NCBI GenBank assembly: GCA_943370355.1
Contig: CALRQP020000004.1
Location: forward strand, 62,001 to 126,000
Length of the DNA: 64,000 nt
Source of the DNA: JADCGM01 sp943370355
GTDB taxonomy: Bacteria > Pseudomonadota > Alphaproteobacteria > Sphingomonadales > Sphingomonadaceae
Direction of reading: 5' to 3'
The notes under the pieces are model-generated. The model saw only the letters and a program-made list of their open reading frames with translations, was not told where the DNA came from and ran no database searches. Numbering within the stretch: the stretch's first letter is position 1; each line of letters opens with the position of its first letter. A program made the translations under genes and the position numbers. This document shows positions 34,911 through 43,682 of this stretch, piece after piece.

Positions 34911-37900
34911 GCGCGCCATCGAGCGGACTGGCACCCAATCCTGCTGCACCGAGCCTGTATCGCTGACACGGTAGGGAACGCCGCTGCGGTTGAGGAAGAA
35001 GCGCTCCATCTCCGGCCGGGTGAACGGGCGCGAGCCAACCCGCCCGAAGATCGCGATCTGCCCGCCGCTCTCGTCAACGCCGCGGTCACGGTCGAGGCCC
35101 TTCGACAGCGACAGTGCGGGAAACGCCGTCCGCGCCCAGGCAATGAGCTCAGGCTTCGGCGGCGGCGAGAAACCGTAGAAATTGGGCTGACTGACAGGGC
35201 TGGTCAGCTGCAGCACTTTCATGCCGTTCTTGCCATCGGCGACATAGGCAAAGGCCGACGCATTGGTCGAACCGACAATGACATCCTCGGCATCGTTGAG
35301 CGTGCCATCCGCGGTGAAGCGTTGATAGACCCAGGGCTTCTCCGGATTGCGAACGTCGACGATGACCAGCCCCTCGCCCTTCGCCGCGACATAGGCGTAG
35401 GTGCGCGCGACATAGACGCGGCGGGCGTCGGCAAGCGGGATCAGTGCGCCCGGGACCAGTTTGGGATTGCCCGGATCGGTGATGTCGAGCGTCCGCAGCC
35501 CCTGCGCATCGGTCACGAACAGGTAGCGGAACTGCACGGCACTCGCCTTGGCATTGTCCAGCTTCACCACCGACGTCAGCCTCGGATGAAGCGGATCGAT
35601 GAGATCGAGCGTCACCAGCCCGGCGTCGGCGGCGATATAGGCCCAGCGCCCGGCGAGCACGATGTGGCGTGCACCCTTCAAGATGCCGCCCTCATTCCAA
35701 GTCACCGCGCGCTTCAGGAAATTGTTGCGCGGTTCGCCATCGGTCAGCGTGTTGATGTCGACTAGGATCAGGCCTTCGACCGAGTCCGTGATCGCCGCAT
35801 AGCTGTAGATTTCGAGCATCGCCTGCTCTTCGTTGCTGCGGAAATCGGGATCATTCTTGTGCTTGGCCTCGCCCGCCAGCATCGCCTTGTTGCGCAGCGG
35901 GTTGACTGGCTGGTTGGTCGCCAGCGCAATGCATGTCGCATTCGTCGACGCGACATGCGTGTCGTGGCCGAGCCCTGAGAAGGGCCCCGTCAGGATCCGC
36001 TCCGACACGCCCTTGTTGCCGACGCTGGCAATGTCATAGGCGCGGAAGCCGCCCTTCCCTTCGGCGACATAGAGATATTCGCCGCGCATCTGCAGGCAGC
36101 GCGCCGCATCGCCGGTCGGCTTGGTGACGTTGCGGATGTCCTCGGTCGGATGCGTCTCGCCCGAGAATTTGCGCTTCCGGTCGAACACCTTGCCGCGCAC
36201 CCAGTTGATGAGCTCGCGCTTGTTCGTCTCGACATGCGCCTTGTAATAATCGGGATAGGCATAGCGATGCAGATAGGAGCCGAACACCGCCTGCGGCTCG
36301 CTTACCTCAGTCACGCGCACTGCTTCGAAGCCCTGCTGCAGCCCGGTCCAGGCATAGAGGCCGACGAAATTGATGTAGTTCGTCCCCTGCAGCAGCAGCT
36401 GCGCCATGATCGCATTGTTGTCGTTCGCCGCCGACAGATGGCAGTCGGTGCAGGTCTTGGTTTCCTGTGTGCGCACAGTGTGCGGGAAGTGCGGTGCAAA
36501 CGCTTGGCTCGAATAGCCCGCAGCCGAGACGGGCGGCTGCTGGAAGTAGATCAGTTCGCGGTTGATATTGGTTGAGGACAGCACGAGCGCCGAGCTTGAG
36601 CGGATCGGTGCAACGATCGAACCCTTGGTCGTCATGTGCCGTCCAAGCTGGAACATGTCGTCACGCACCACCTGAGGATTGTAGCTCGCGTAGTTGCGAG
36701 TCTCCTCGCCTTCGTATTTGTGGACCTTGGTCTTCCAGTTCGCCTCGATCGGCAGATGACAGCCGCCGCACGAGGTCGTCCACGACAGGTGGCAGCTGAA
36801 GCAGGCCATGTTGCTGTCGTCATGCGCGCGGTCCGCCTTGGCGACGCCGGGCCCGAACACGAACTGGCCGCTATCCGCACCGACGCGCGACATGAGTTTG
36901 GCGCGCGCAGCTTTGGCGTTGAAATTGGGGCTGGTCCGATCGACCGAGTCCTTGACCAGCGACACGCGCCACTCGAGCTTCGGATCGACGATCGACCGCT
37001 GGATGAGCACGCGCCGTCCGCCCTCATCGACCCACTCGAAGCGGCGCTTGCCATCAGGGTTACGCAGCAGCGTCAGGTCGGTGCCGTCCGGTCCCGCAGC
37101 CGGCCCCGACGTGTGCAGGTTCGGCAGTGCGTCAACAGTGCCATGGCAGTCCTTGCAGCCGATCTCGACCGCATTAGCGACTTCGCCGTGGATATAGCCA
37201 TTGCCATGGCTGTCCTGCGCGAAGTGGCAGTCGGCGCACTGGAACCCCTTCTCGGCATGGATGTCCATCATATGGACCGACTTGCCGGCATTGGTGCCCA
37301 CGGGGACGAATTGCCCCTCGCCCTTCTTGCGGAATTTCTCGGGGTCGTCGTTCGCGACAATGTGCGCGGTATCGGTCCCATAGGTGGCCATATTGCCATC
37401 CTTGTCGAGCAGATTGCCCTCGCGATCGCGCTTGAAAATGCCGCGGAAGTTCCAGCCATGACCGTGATAGTCGGCGAACTGCGTGTCCTTGTTGCCCGCG
37501 TTCACGTCATAAACATCGCGCACGAACTCCGGATCGGACCATTTGCCGCGAACCGACGCGCCCTCGGGATTTCGCTCGAGCGTTTCATGCATCTCGGCAG
37601 CGGTCGGATATTTCTGCTTCTCCGGCCACATGCGCGGCGCGTCCGACTCATAGTCCCACATCGTGTAGCCGAGGTAGCTGTTCACGAAGATATTGGGCTG
37701 GTGCATGTGGCAGTTCATGCACTGCGAGCTCGGGATCGAGCGGGTGAATTCGTGGCGGATCGGGTGGCCGCTCTCGTCCTTCGGGATGGTCGGATCGGCG
37801 CTGAAACTCTTGCCGTCGCGGCCGAATTCCGACCAGGTCAGGCTGTGCCGCGGCTCGCGGTCGTTGGCATAAACGACATGGCAGGCCGCACAACCCGAGC

Positions 37901-38891
37901 TGCGATAGTCGCCCTGTTGATCGTTGGTGCCGAGGAACCAGGTGAAAGGATCGTTCAAGCGGGTCTTGTGGATGTTGAGGATCGGCACCGAAATGCGCAG
38001 GCCGGTGCCCGGACCGCGGTTCGACTGGCGGATGTCCGGACGGCCGGGCTCTTCAAGACGCTGCAAAGCGCCGTTCGAGTTCGGCAGGCCGATTTCCGGG
38101 AACTGCGTGTTGATGTTGCGGCCGCCGCGCTCGAACACGCGGAACACGTCGCCAGGCGGCACGACATGCCAGGTCGGCAGCGGCACGAGGAAGGGCAGCA
38201 CGCCGCGCGCCTTCATCTCCGGTGTCAGCGTTCCCGGCGGATTGCCCGCCGACAGCAGCTTCGCAGGCTCGCCCTCGGGCGTATAGGCCTCGCCAGCGAT
38301 ATAATGTTTGAACGGCAGAATGCCGTTGTTGTAGGCGCCGCCGCCCCACAGCATGACACCCGTTGCCATCATCGAGCGCTCGGCGGCTTCGATCGTCTCC
38401 ATGTGACAGGCACCGCACGACAGGCGCGCGACGCGATAGTCCGATGGATTTACGAAGCGCAGGAACTCAGGCGATTCCTTGTTGAGCAATGTGTAGCTGC
38501 GCTTCGGATTGGCGCTTGACGGATAATGCCAGGCCCCCGGGAAGCGCGGCAGCACATGCGCCTTGTCGCGCAGGCCCGCATAGCTTGGATCGGTCTTCGG
38601 CAGATTTGTCGCCAGGATCGACGCATTGCCGCCGTGGCAATCGGTGCAGCCAAGCACAACCGCGCCGGACTTGTGCATCGTCCAGGCGTCACCCGACGTG
38701 TGGCACGATTTGCAGCCAACGCTCTTCGTTTCCGCGTCGTCCCAGCTCTGCATTTTCGGGGCCGGCGGCGTCACCGCATAGACGCGATGCTGCGGCTTCT
38801 CGCCTTCGCTAGCAAACAGATGTGCGGAGCCGAACAGCGCCACCGCTGCCATCGCCATCAGCCCGTTCCGGATCGCTGCGCCCCACTGCAT
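34908..38891 (-). CDS. Secreted decaheme cytochrome c with C-terminal LVIVD beta-propeller
   Basis: A 1327-aa exported protein (signal peptide MQWGAAIRNGLMAMAAVALF). Ten CxxCH sites: CKSCH at 60, CTDCH at 82, CGACH at 159, then CAACH, CMNCH, CADCH, CKDCH, CFSCH, CGGCH and CTDCH up to about residue 818. Residues around 900-1230 hold repeated LVIVD-type strands (GLVTLDLIDPLHPRLTS, GLRTLDITDPGNPKLV, GLVIVDVRNPEKP), indicating a beta-propeller. No CxxCK site is present. The gene starts one base after the stop of the barrel gene, so it is translated with it. By position it may be the outer-face decaheme of a porin-cytochrome complex (inference). Confidence 0.85.
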   Translation of the reverse strand: MQWGAAIRNGLMAMAAVALFGSAHLFASEGEKPQHRVYAVTPPAPKMQSWDDAETKSVGCKSCHTSGDAWTMHKSGAVVLGCTDCHGGNASILATNLPKTDPSYAGLRDKAHVLPRFPGAWHYPSSANPKRSYTLLNKESPEFLRFVNPSDYRVARLSCGACHMETIEAAERSMMATGVMLWGGGAYNNGILPFKHYIAGEAYTPEGEPAKLLSAGNPPGTLTPEMKARGVLPFLVPLPTWHVVPPGDVFRVFERGGRNINTQFPEIGLPNSNGALQRLEEPGRPDIRQSNRGPGTGLRISVPILNIHKTRLNDPFTWFLGTNDQQGDYRSSGCAACHVVYANDREPRHSLTWSEFGRDGKSFSADPTIPKDESGHPIRHEFTRSIPSSQCMNCHMHQPNIFVNSYLGYTMWDYESDAPRMWPEKQKYPTAAEMHETLERNPEGASVRGKWSDPEFVRDVYDVNAGNKDTQFADYHGHGWNFRGIFKRDREGNLLDKDGNMATYGTDTAHIVANDDPEKFRKKGEGQFVPVGTNAGKSVHMMDIHAEKGFQCADCHFAQDSHGNGYIHGEVANAVEIGCKDCHGTVDALPNLHTSGPAAGPDGTDLTLLRNPDGKRRFEWVDEGGRRVLIQRSIVDPKLEWRVSLVKDSVDRTSPNFNAKAARAKLMSRVGADSGQFVFGPGVAKADRAHDDSNMACFSCHLSWTTSCGGCHLPIEANWKTKVHKYEGEETRNYASYNPQVVRDDMFQLGRHMTTKGSIVAPIRSSSALVLSSTNINRELIYFQQPPVSAAGYSSQAFAPHFPHTVRTQETKTCTDCHLSAANDNNAIMAQLLLQGTNYINFVGLYAWTGLQQGFEAVRVTEVSEPQAVFGSYLHRYAYPDYYKAHVETNKRELINWVRGKVFDRKRKFSGETHPTEDIRNVTKPTGDAARCLQMRGEYLYVAEGKGGFRAYDIASVGNKGVSERILTGPFSGLGHDTHVASTNATCIALATNQPVNPLRNKAMLAGEAKHKNDPDFRSNEEQAMLEIYSYAAITDSVEGLILVDINTLTDGEPRNNFLKRAVTWNEGGILKGARHIVLAGRWAYIAADAGLVTLDLIDPLHPRLTSVVKLDNAKASAVQFRYLFVTDAQGLRTLDITDPGNPKLVPGALIPLADARRVYVARTYAYVAAKGEGLVIVDVRNPEKPWVYQRFTADGTLNDAEDVIVGSTNASAFAYVADGKNGMKVLQLTSPVSQPNFYGFSPPPKPELIAWARTAFPALSLSKGLDRDRGVDESGGQIAIFGRVGSRPFTRPEMERFFLNRSGVPYRVSDTGSVQQDWVPVRSMAR

Positions 38892-38892
38892 G

Positions 38893-40695
38893 TCAGTAAC
38901 TCAATACCACGTTGAGAAGGACCGAATAGAAACGCTTGTCGCGCCCGGCGCTGGAGAAAAGGTCGGTGAACCCCTTGCCGGGATCGAACACCGCTGCCGA
39001 GGTGCGCACGACGATATTCTGCGTGAACTTCGGCCGCCAGATCGTTGCAACTGACGCATCGAGACCAAGTGCGCGCGGGATCGAGCCTTCCTGCCGCAGC
39101 GCCTGCACGACAGCAGTATTGGCGAACCACAGATGGTTGAGGTTACCGGACACGCGGAACGTCGGCGTCAGGTCGAAGTCGGCGCCTGCCCCGAGAAGCA
39201 TGGTGCCGGGGTTGTTGAAGTTGGACTGGCCTTCGTCCTTCGACGAGCGCAGCGAATTGAGCACGCCATTGCGCCCGTTCACGCCGACCGCGCGCGCGCC
39301 GCCCGCAAAGGGGATCGTCTGGCGGATCCAATAGCTCGTGTCCGCTCCCGCGAATTGCGGGTTCTCGAGAATCGCGTCGAAGCCATGCTCGGTATTGTCA
39401 TAAGGATTGCCGTCGCCGGTCGCGTAGAGCGCCGACAGGCGGAAGCGCGCCCAGTCGACATCGATCGATGGCTCGACAGCGCCGAAGAAGGCGCGGATTT
39501 TGGCAGTCTTGCCCGTGAAGATGCTGTTGCGGTCCTCGCCGAGCGCGCCATAAGCCGAGGCGGTGACATTAAGCCGACCCCAGCGTCCGTCCGCGTTGTA
39601 GCCGAGATAGACGACATCATAGTCGCGGCCGCGCAGGTCGCCGATCAGCGCCGGGCGCGACGGAAAGCCGTTCTTGTCGACGTAAATCTCATCGCCTTCG
39701 CGGTTGAGATTGTAGATCGCGGTGACCTGGCTGGTCAGGCCGGGAACCGGCAGGTCCTGCCGGTAAAGACTGCCGACGAACACATAGTCCTTGCGCAACT
39801 TCTGGCCGAAGTCGTTCAGGCCGGAGTTGCTGTCCTTCTCGATGCGTCGGAACGCTGCGAGATTATATTGGAAGCGGTTGCCGTCGCGGTTGCCGAACAG
39901 GCGGACGCCCAGCTGGTTGTCCTGGAACAGGAAGCCGCGGAAATCCGACGAGAAGGGCTGAATGCCGACGCGTAGCGAGTCGAAGTCGTAGCGATCCGAC
40001 ACGTTGCGGATGTGATAATCGATGAAGGCTTCCTGGACGCCGAGGAAGTTGTCGTTGCGGTTGCTGTGGCGCGACGGCAGCACGGACAGCACGCGCTTCT
40101 CGTCAACCTCGACATGATTGTAATTATAGGCGAGCGCGACGCGGAATTCATATTCCGGGGGCTTGAACGCGGTCGATCCCTTGATCAGCGACGCACCGAC
40201 GATGAACGTCTGCGCGAGCACGAGGCTGCGCGAATGGCCGAACACATCAATGCTGCCGGGACGCGACGTCGTCTGGTTGCCGACCGGGATCGGGAAGCTG
40301 CGCGGCTCGATGACCGTGTCGGAAATCGCATTGAGCGCGAGGAACCAGTCCTCGGTGCCTTTGATCGGCCGGTCGCCCTTCAGCGGGTTCTGATTATAGG
40401 GATCGAACCAGCGCGCATGCACGCCGAGCGCTTCGGCCAGACGCCAGCGGTCGGGCACCGGGATATGATCGTGCGGGAACGCCTCCGGTGCAGGAGCCCG
40501 CACCGCGCCGCGATTCTCCGGCACCACGACGGGCTCGGGCAATTCGGTGACCGGTCCCGGACGACGCCGCTCGACAACGGGTGCCGGGGGTTCGGCAGGC
40601 TGGGCGGCAACCGCCGCAGCCGCAGCATTGCCACCGCCGTGCGGGTCCTCATCCGCCGCGAAGGCGAGAAGCATGGCGGCGACTGCGATACTCAT
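38893..40695 (-). CDS. Outer-membrane beta-barrel protein, candidate cytochrome porin
   Basis: A 600-aa protein. A short hydrophobic leader (MSIAVAAMLLAFA) is followed by a Pro/Ala-rich linker to about residue 70. The rest alternates short amphipathic strands such as YEFRVALAYNYNHVEV, FQYNLAAFRRI and RLNVTASAYGAL, and ends FYSVLLNVVLSY with a terminal aromatic, the usual outer-membrane insertion signal. No TonB plug is seen. It lies between a pentaheme and a decaheme cytochrome gene, as in MtrAB/porin-cytochrome operons. The leader lacks a charged n-region, so the exact start is uncertain. Confidence 0.75.
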   Translation of the reverse strand: MSIAVAAMLLAFAADEDPHGGGNAAAAAVAAQPAEPPAPVVERRRPGPVTELPEPVVVPENRGAVRAPAPEAFPHDHIPVPDRWRLAEALGVHARWFDPYNQNPLKGDRPIKGTEDWFLALNAISDTVIEPRSFPIPVGNQTTSRPGSIDVFGHSRSLVLAQTFIVGASLIKGSTAFKPPEYEFRVALAYNYNHVEVDEKRVLSVLPSRHSNRNDNFLGVQEAFIDYHIRNVSDRYDFDSLRVGIQPFSSDFRGFLFQDNQLGVRLFGNRDGNRFQYNLAAFRRIEKDSNSGLNDFGQKLRKDYVFVGSLYRQDLPVPGLTSQVTAIYNLNREGDEIYVDKNGFPSRPALIGDLRGRDYDVVYLGYNADGRWGRLNVTASAYGALGEDRNSIFTGKTAKIRAFFGAVEPSIDVDWARFRLSALYATGDGNPYDNTEHGFDAILENPQFAGADTSYWIRQTIPFAGGARAVGVNGRNGVLNSLRSSKDEGQSNFNNPGTMLLGAGADFDLTPTFRVSGNLNHLWFANTAVVQALRQEGSIPRALGLDASVATIWRPKFTQNIVVRTSAAVFDPGKGFTDLFSSAGRDKRFYSVLLNVVLSY

Positions 40696-40702
40696 CGCGC
40701 GG

Positions 40703-42079
40703 TCATTTTCCCGGAGTCAGGACAGCGTCGATGCGGCCAAGCGCGCGGCGCAAATCCTCAGGCCGCCAGGCGTTGGCGTCCTTGACCGCCGCATAGGCGC
40801 TCGTGATGTGCGGCCGTGCCGCGGCCACGCGCTGCCGGTCCAGCTGGCCCGACGCTGCCATCGCGTTGACCAGCGTATCGACCGCCATCACCGCCTGCGC
40901 CCCACCCTGATAGTCGGTGTAGCGCTGCGCCGTTGCGCCCGAGAGCACGTCATTCAGAATTGCCAGCGTCTGCGCGCGTGAGAAGTCCACACCGTTCATG
41001 GCGTCCGCAAGCCGCCGCGAGGTCGCCGCCAGTGCACGTGCGCTCGCGGCATTCGCCGAGGGCGAGGTTGCAAACGACGCATGGAAGGCGCGCGAGTCCT
41101 TCTCGAACTGCGTCGACAGGCCAGGTGCCGCAACCTTCGCAGCCGCACCGAGCATCAGCATATTCTCATCGTTGAACGACGGCATCCCTGGCGGCAGCGG
41201 ACGACCGCTGTTGGCGAGGTAGGTCGATTTGAAGGCAGCCCCATCGGCGAACGACCGGTGGCAGGTGCGGCAGTCATAGAAGGTGAATTCCGGGAAGGCC
41301 CCGTCGGTCGCGCGTCCCGGCGTGGTGAACAGATCCAGCGCGCGCTCGACTGCCATCGCCTGCCCGACCGCCCAGACCTTGACGCCGCCCGCGACCGTCT
41401 TGCCGCGCGACCGGTAATCGGCGTCTTCGTCATGGTGCAGCTGCAGTGCGGTGAACAGGTCGAGCTCGAAGGAAATCCTCGGATGCCCTGCCGCCATGAT
41501 CCGGTGCGTGACGAACTGCTGGCCCTTCGCGCCGAAATGGCAGTCGAGGCAGTTCGCCGCGCGCGCCTTCGGCTGATCGAGCGGGATCAGGCCGGCGGCG
41601 ACATTGGCCTTGTGCGAGACCCCTACGGCCGTGTGGCTCGCGAGCCATCCCGAGCTGCCGCCGTGGCAGGCCTCGCAGCCCACGCCATCGCTGAGTTCAA
41701 ATCGCGGCCCGCGGTCCGCTGCCGGCGGTGCGTCGGCATGGCAGGACAAGCAGGCGGGCGCGGATTGCGCCGGCCCCATACCGAGCCGCTCGCTGATCCG
41801 CTGCGAACGCGGCTCAAGCAGCACCCGCCAGGCCCGCGCGTGTGCACCGGTCGTCGAACTTTCGTCCTGCCAGGTGAGGAGTTCATTCTGGCGGACCGAC
41901 GTGCCCGTCGCTTCCTGGCGGCCATGACAGGTGGATCCGGCGCAGGTCGCCACGCCTTCGTGAACGCCCTGACGCGGACCCGCGGTTGCAGCGTCGACTC
42001 GGCCAGAATCGACGGCAAACGCCAGCGCCAGCGCTGCGGCTGCCATGACCCCCAAGGATTTCAATCCGTTCAGCCCCAT
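40703..42079 (-). CDS. Periplasmic pentaheme cytochrome c (c554-like) with one CX4CH site
   Basis: A 458-aa exported cytochrome (signal peptide MGLNGLKSLGVMAAAALALAF). Haem sites are an atypical CX4CH at Cys46 (CAGSTCH) and CxxCH at 110 (CLSCH), 135 (CEACH), 177 (CLDCH) and 270 (CRTCH). The second half (about 300-458) is haem-free and helical. Overall it resembles the cytochrome c554 group, but the five-site count needs the CX4CH site to be used. It is first in the minus-strand arm and is followed after 7 bp by the barrel gene. The expected role is periplasmic electron carrier to the barrel. Confidence 0.82.
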   Translation of the reverse strand: MGLNGLKSLGVMAAAALALAFAVDSGRVDAATAGPRQGVHEGVATCAGSTCHGRQEATGTSVRQNELLTWQDESSTTGAHARAWRVLLEPRSQRISERLGMGPAQSAPACLSCHADAPPAADRGPRFELSDGVGCEACHGGSSGWLASHTAVGVSHKANVAAGLIPLDQPKARAANCLDCHFGAKGQQFVTHRIMAAGHPRISFELDLFTALQLHHDEDADYRSRGKTVAGGVKVWAVGQAMAVERALDLFTTPGRATDGAFPEFTFYDCRTCHRSFADGAAFKSTYLANSGRPLPPGMPSFNDENMLMLGAAAKVAAPGLSTQFEKDSRAFHASFATSPSANAASARALAATSRRLADAMNGVDFSRAQTLAILNDVLSGATAQRYTDYQGGAQAVMAVDTLVNAMAASGQLDRQRVAAARPHITSAYAAVKDANAWRPEDLRRALGRIDAVLTPGK

Positions 42080-42245
42080 CGCCCCCTCAAGCGGCTTCGC
42101 GTCGTTACGGTTCTAACATTACATGGCCCGGCGTAAAGCCGCTAACTGATCATCACGACAAAGGAACGACTCGCACCCGTCATAAGACCGCCATATGGTT
42201 CGATTCGTGCCGGTACCGAATCGGCTGAAATCGGGGGGAACTATC

Positions 42246-43607
42246 ATGGCAATTGAAGATCATGTCGACCTGAACGCGTTCGTCGAAGGCGTCCGCCGCC
42301 GCAATCCGGGACAGCCGGAATTTGCGCAGGCTGTTCAGGAAGTTGCCGAAGACATCTTCGAGTTCATCCAGGACAAGGAACAGTATCACAAATATCAGAT
42401 CCTGCGCCGCATCGCCGAGCCGGATCGCGTCATCTCGTTCCGCGTGTGCTGGGAAGACGACAAGGGCAATATCCGTGTGCAGCGCGGCTGGCGCGTGCAG
42501 AACAACAATGCGATCGGCCCCTACAAGGGCGGCATCCGCTTCCATCCGTCGGTCACCGAATCGGTGCTGAAATTCCTCGCCTTCGAGCAGACCTTCAAGA
42601 ATGCTTTGACCGGCCTGCCCATGGGCGGTGGCAAAGGCGGCTCCAACTTCAACCCGAAGGGCAAGTCACAAAACGAAGTCATGCGCTTCTGCCAGAGCTT
42701 CATGACCGAGCTCTATCGTCATATCGGCGCAGACGTCGACGTGCCGGCCGGCGACATCGGGGTCGGCGGCCGCGAGATCGGCTTCATGTTCGGCCAGTAT
42801 AAGCGAATCACCAACGAGTTCACCGGCGTGCTGACCGGCAAGGGCCTCGAATTCGGTGGCTCACTGATTCGCACCGAAGCAACCGGCTATGGTGCCGTCT
42901 ATTTCCTGCAGAACATGCTCACGCATGTCGGCCAGGGCATCGAGGGCAAGAACGTTGTCATCTCGGGCTCGGGCAACGTCGCGACGCATGCGGCCGAGAA
43001 GATCAACCAGCTCGGCGGCAAGGTGCTGACGCTCTCCGACTCGGAAGGCTTCGTTCACGATCCGGACGGCATCACCCAGGACAAGGTGAACTGGATCAAG
43101 GAGCTCAAGAACAAGCGCCGCGGCCGCATCTCCGAATATGTAAAGGAGTTCAAGGGCGCGACCTTCCACGGCGACGGTGCCAAGCCCTGGGGCGTCGCCT
43201 GTGACATCGCCCTGCCCTGCGCGACGCAGAATGAGCTCAAGGGCAAGGATGCGGAGACGCTCGTCGCCAATGGCTGCAAGGCGGTCAGCGAAGGCGCCAA
43301 TATGCCGACCGATCTCGAAGGCGTGCATGTCTTCAAGAAAGCCGGCACGATCTATGCGCCGGGCAAGGCAGCAAACGCCGGCGGCGTTGCCGTCTCCGGC
43401 CTCGAGATGAGCCAGAATTCGGCACGCATCTCGTGGAAGGAAGAGGATCTGCAGAAGATGCTCAAGGACATCATGCAGGGCATCCACGACCGCTGCGCCG
43501 AACATGGCGGCAAGGCGGGCACCAAGCACATCGACTATGTGCGCGGCGCCAACATCGCCGGCTTCAAGAAAGTCGCCGACGCGATGCTGGCCTACGGGGT
43601 CGTCTGA
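42246..43607 (+). CDS. gdhA: NADP-specific glutamate dehydrogenase
   Basis: A 453-aa amino-acid dehydrogenase. The substrate loop with the catalytic Lys is MGGGKGGSNFNPKGKS near residue 125. The nucleotide fold is VVISGSGNVATHAAEKINQLGGKVLTLSDS near residue 238, and EGANMPTDLEGVHVFKKAG is a GDH block. It converts 2-oxoglutarate and ammonium to glutamate. The start at 42246 (MAIEDHVDLNAFVEG) has GGGGGGAA about 6-13 bp upstream; an upstream in-frame Met would add 17 basic residues. It is divergent from the pentaheme gene across 166 bp and is followed by a T-rich terminator. Confidence 0.95.
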   Translation: MAIEDHVDLNAFVEGVRRRNPGQPEFAQAVQEVAEDIFEFIQDKEQYHKYQILRRIAEPDRVISFRVCWEDDKGNIRVQRGWRVQNNNAIGPYKGGIRFHPSVTESVLKFLAFEQTFKNALTGLPMGGGKGGSNFNPKGKSQNEVMRFCQSFMTELYRHIGADVDVPAGDIGVGGREIGFMFGQYKRITNEFTGVLTGKGLEFGGSLIRTEATGYGAVYFLQNMLTHVGQGIEGKNVVISGSGNVATHAAEKINQLGGKVLTLSDSEGFVHDPDGITQDKVNWIKELKNKRRGRISEYVKEFKGATFHGDGAKPWGVACDIALPCATQNELKGKDAETLVANGCKAVSEGANMPTDLEGVHVFKKAGTIYAPGKAANAGGVAVSGLEMSQNSARISWKEEDLQKMLKDIMQGIHDRCAEHGGKAGTKHIDYVRGANIAGFKKVADAMLAYGVV

Positions 43608-43615
43608 TCCGGTCC

Positions 43616-43648
43616 AAGGGGAGAGCTCGCAGAGCCCTCCCCTTTTTC
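43616..43648 (+). terminator. Rho-independent terminator after gdhA
   Basis: Stem AAGGGGAG (43616-43623) pairs with CTCCCCTT (43637-43644), extended by GCTC/GAGC with one mismatch around GCA, and is followed directly by a T-run. It starts 9 bp after the gdhA stop. Confidence 0.8.
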
Positions 43649-43682
43649 TTGTCGCCTGCCCTGCCCGTTTCGAGGACCTGCC

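Noticed and set aside
36636..38519. A 627-residue plus-strand frame antisense to the decaheme gene.
   Set aside because: It is a GC-rich shadow of the cytochrome gene, lacks any domain motif and has no ribosome-binding site.
34908..38891. A nitrite or hydroxylamine reductase-type active site in the decaheme protein.
   Set aside because: No CxxCK motif or other catalytic-haem signature is present; all ten sites are CxxCH.
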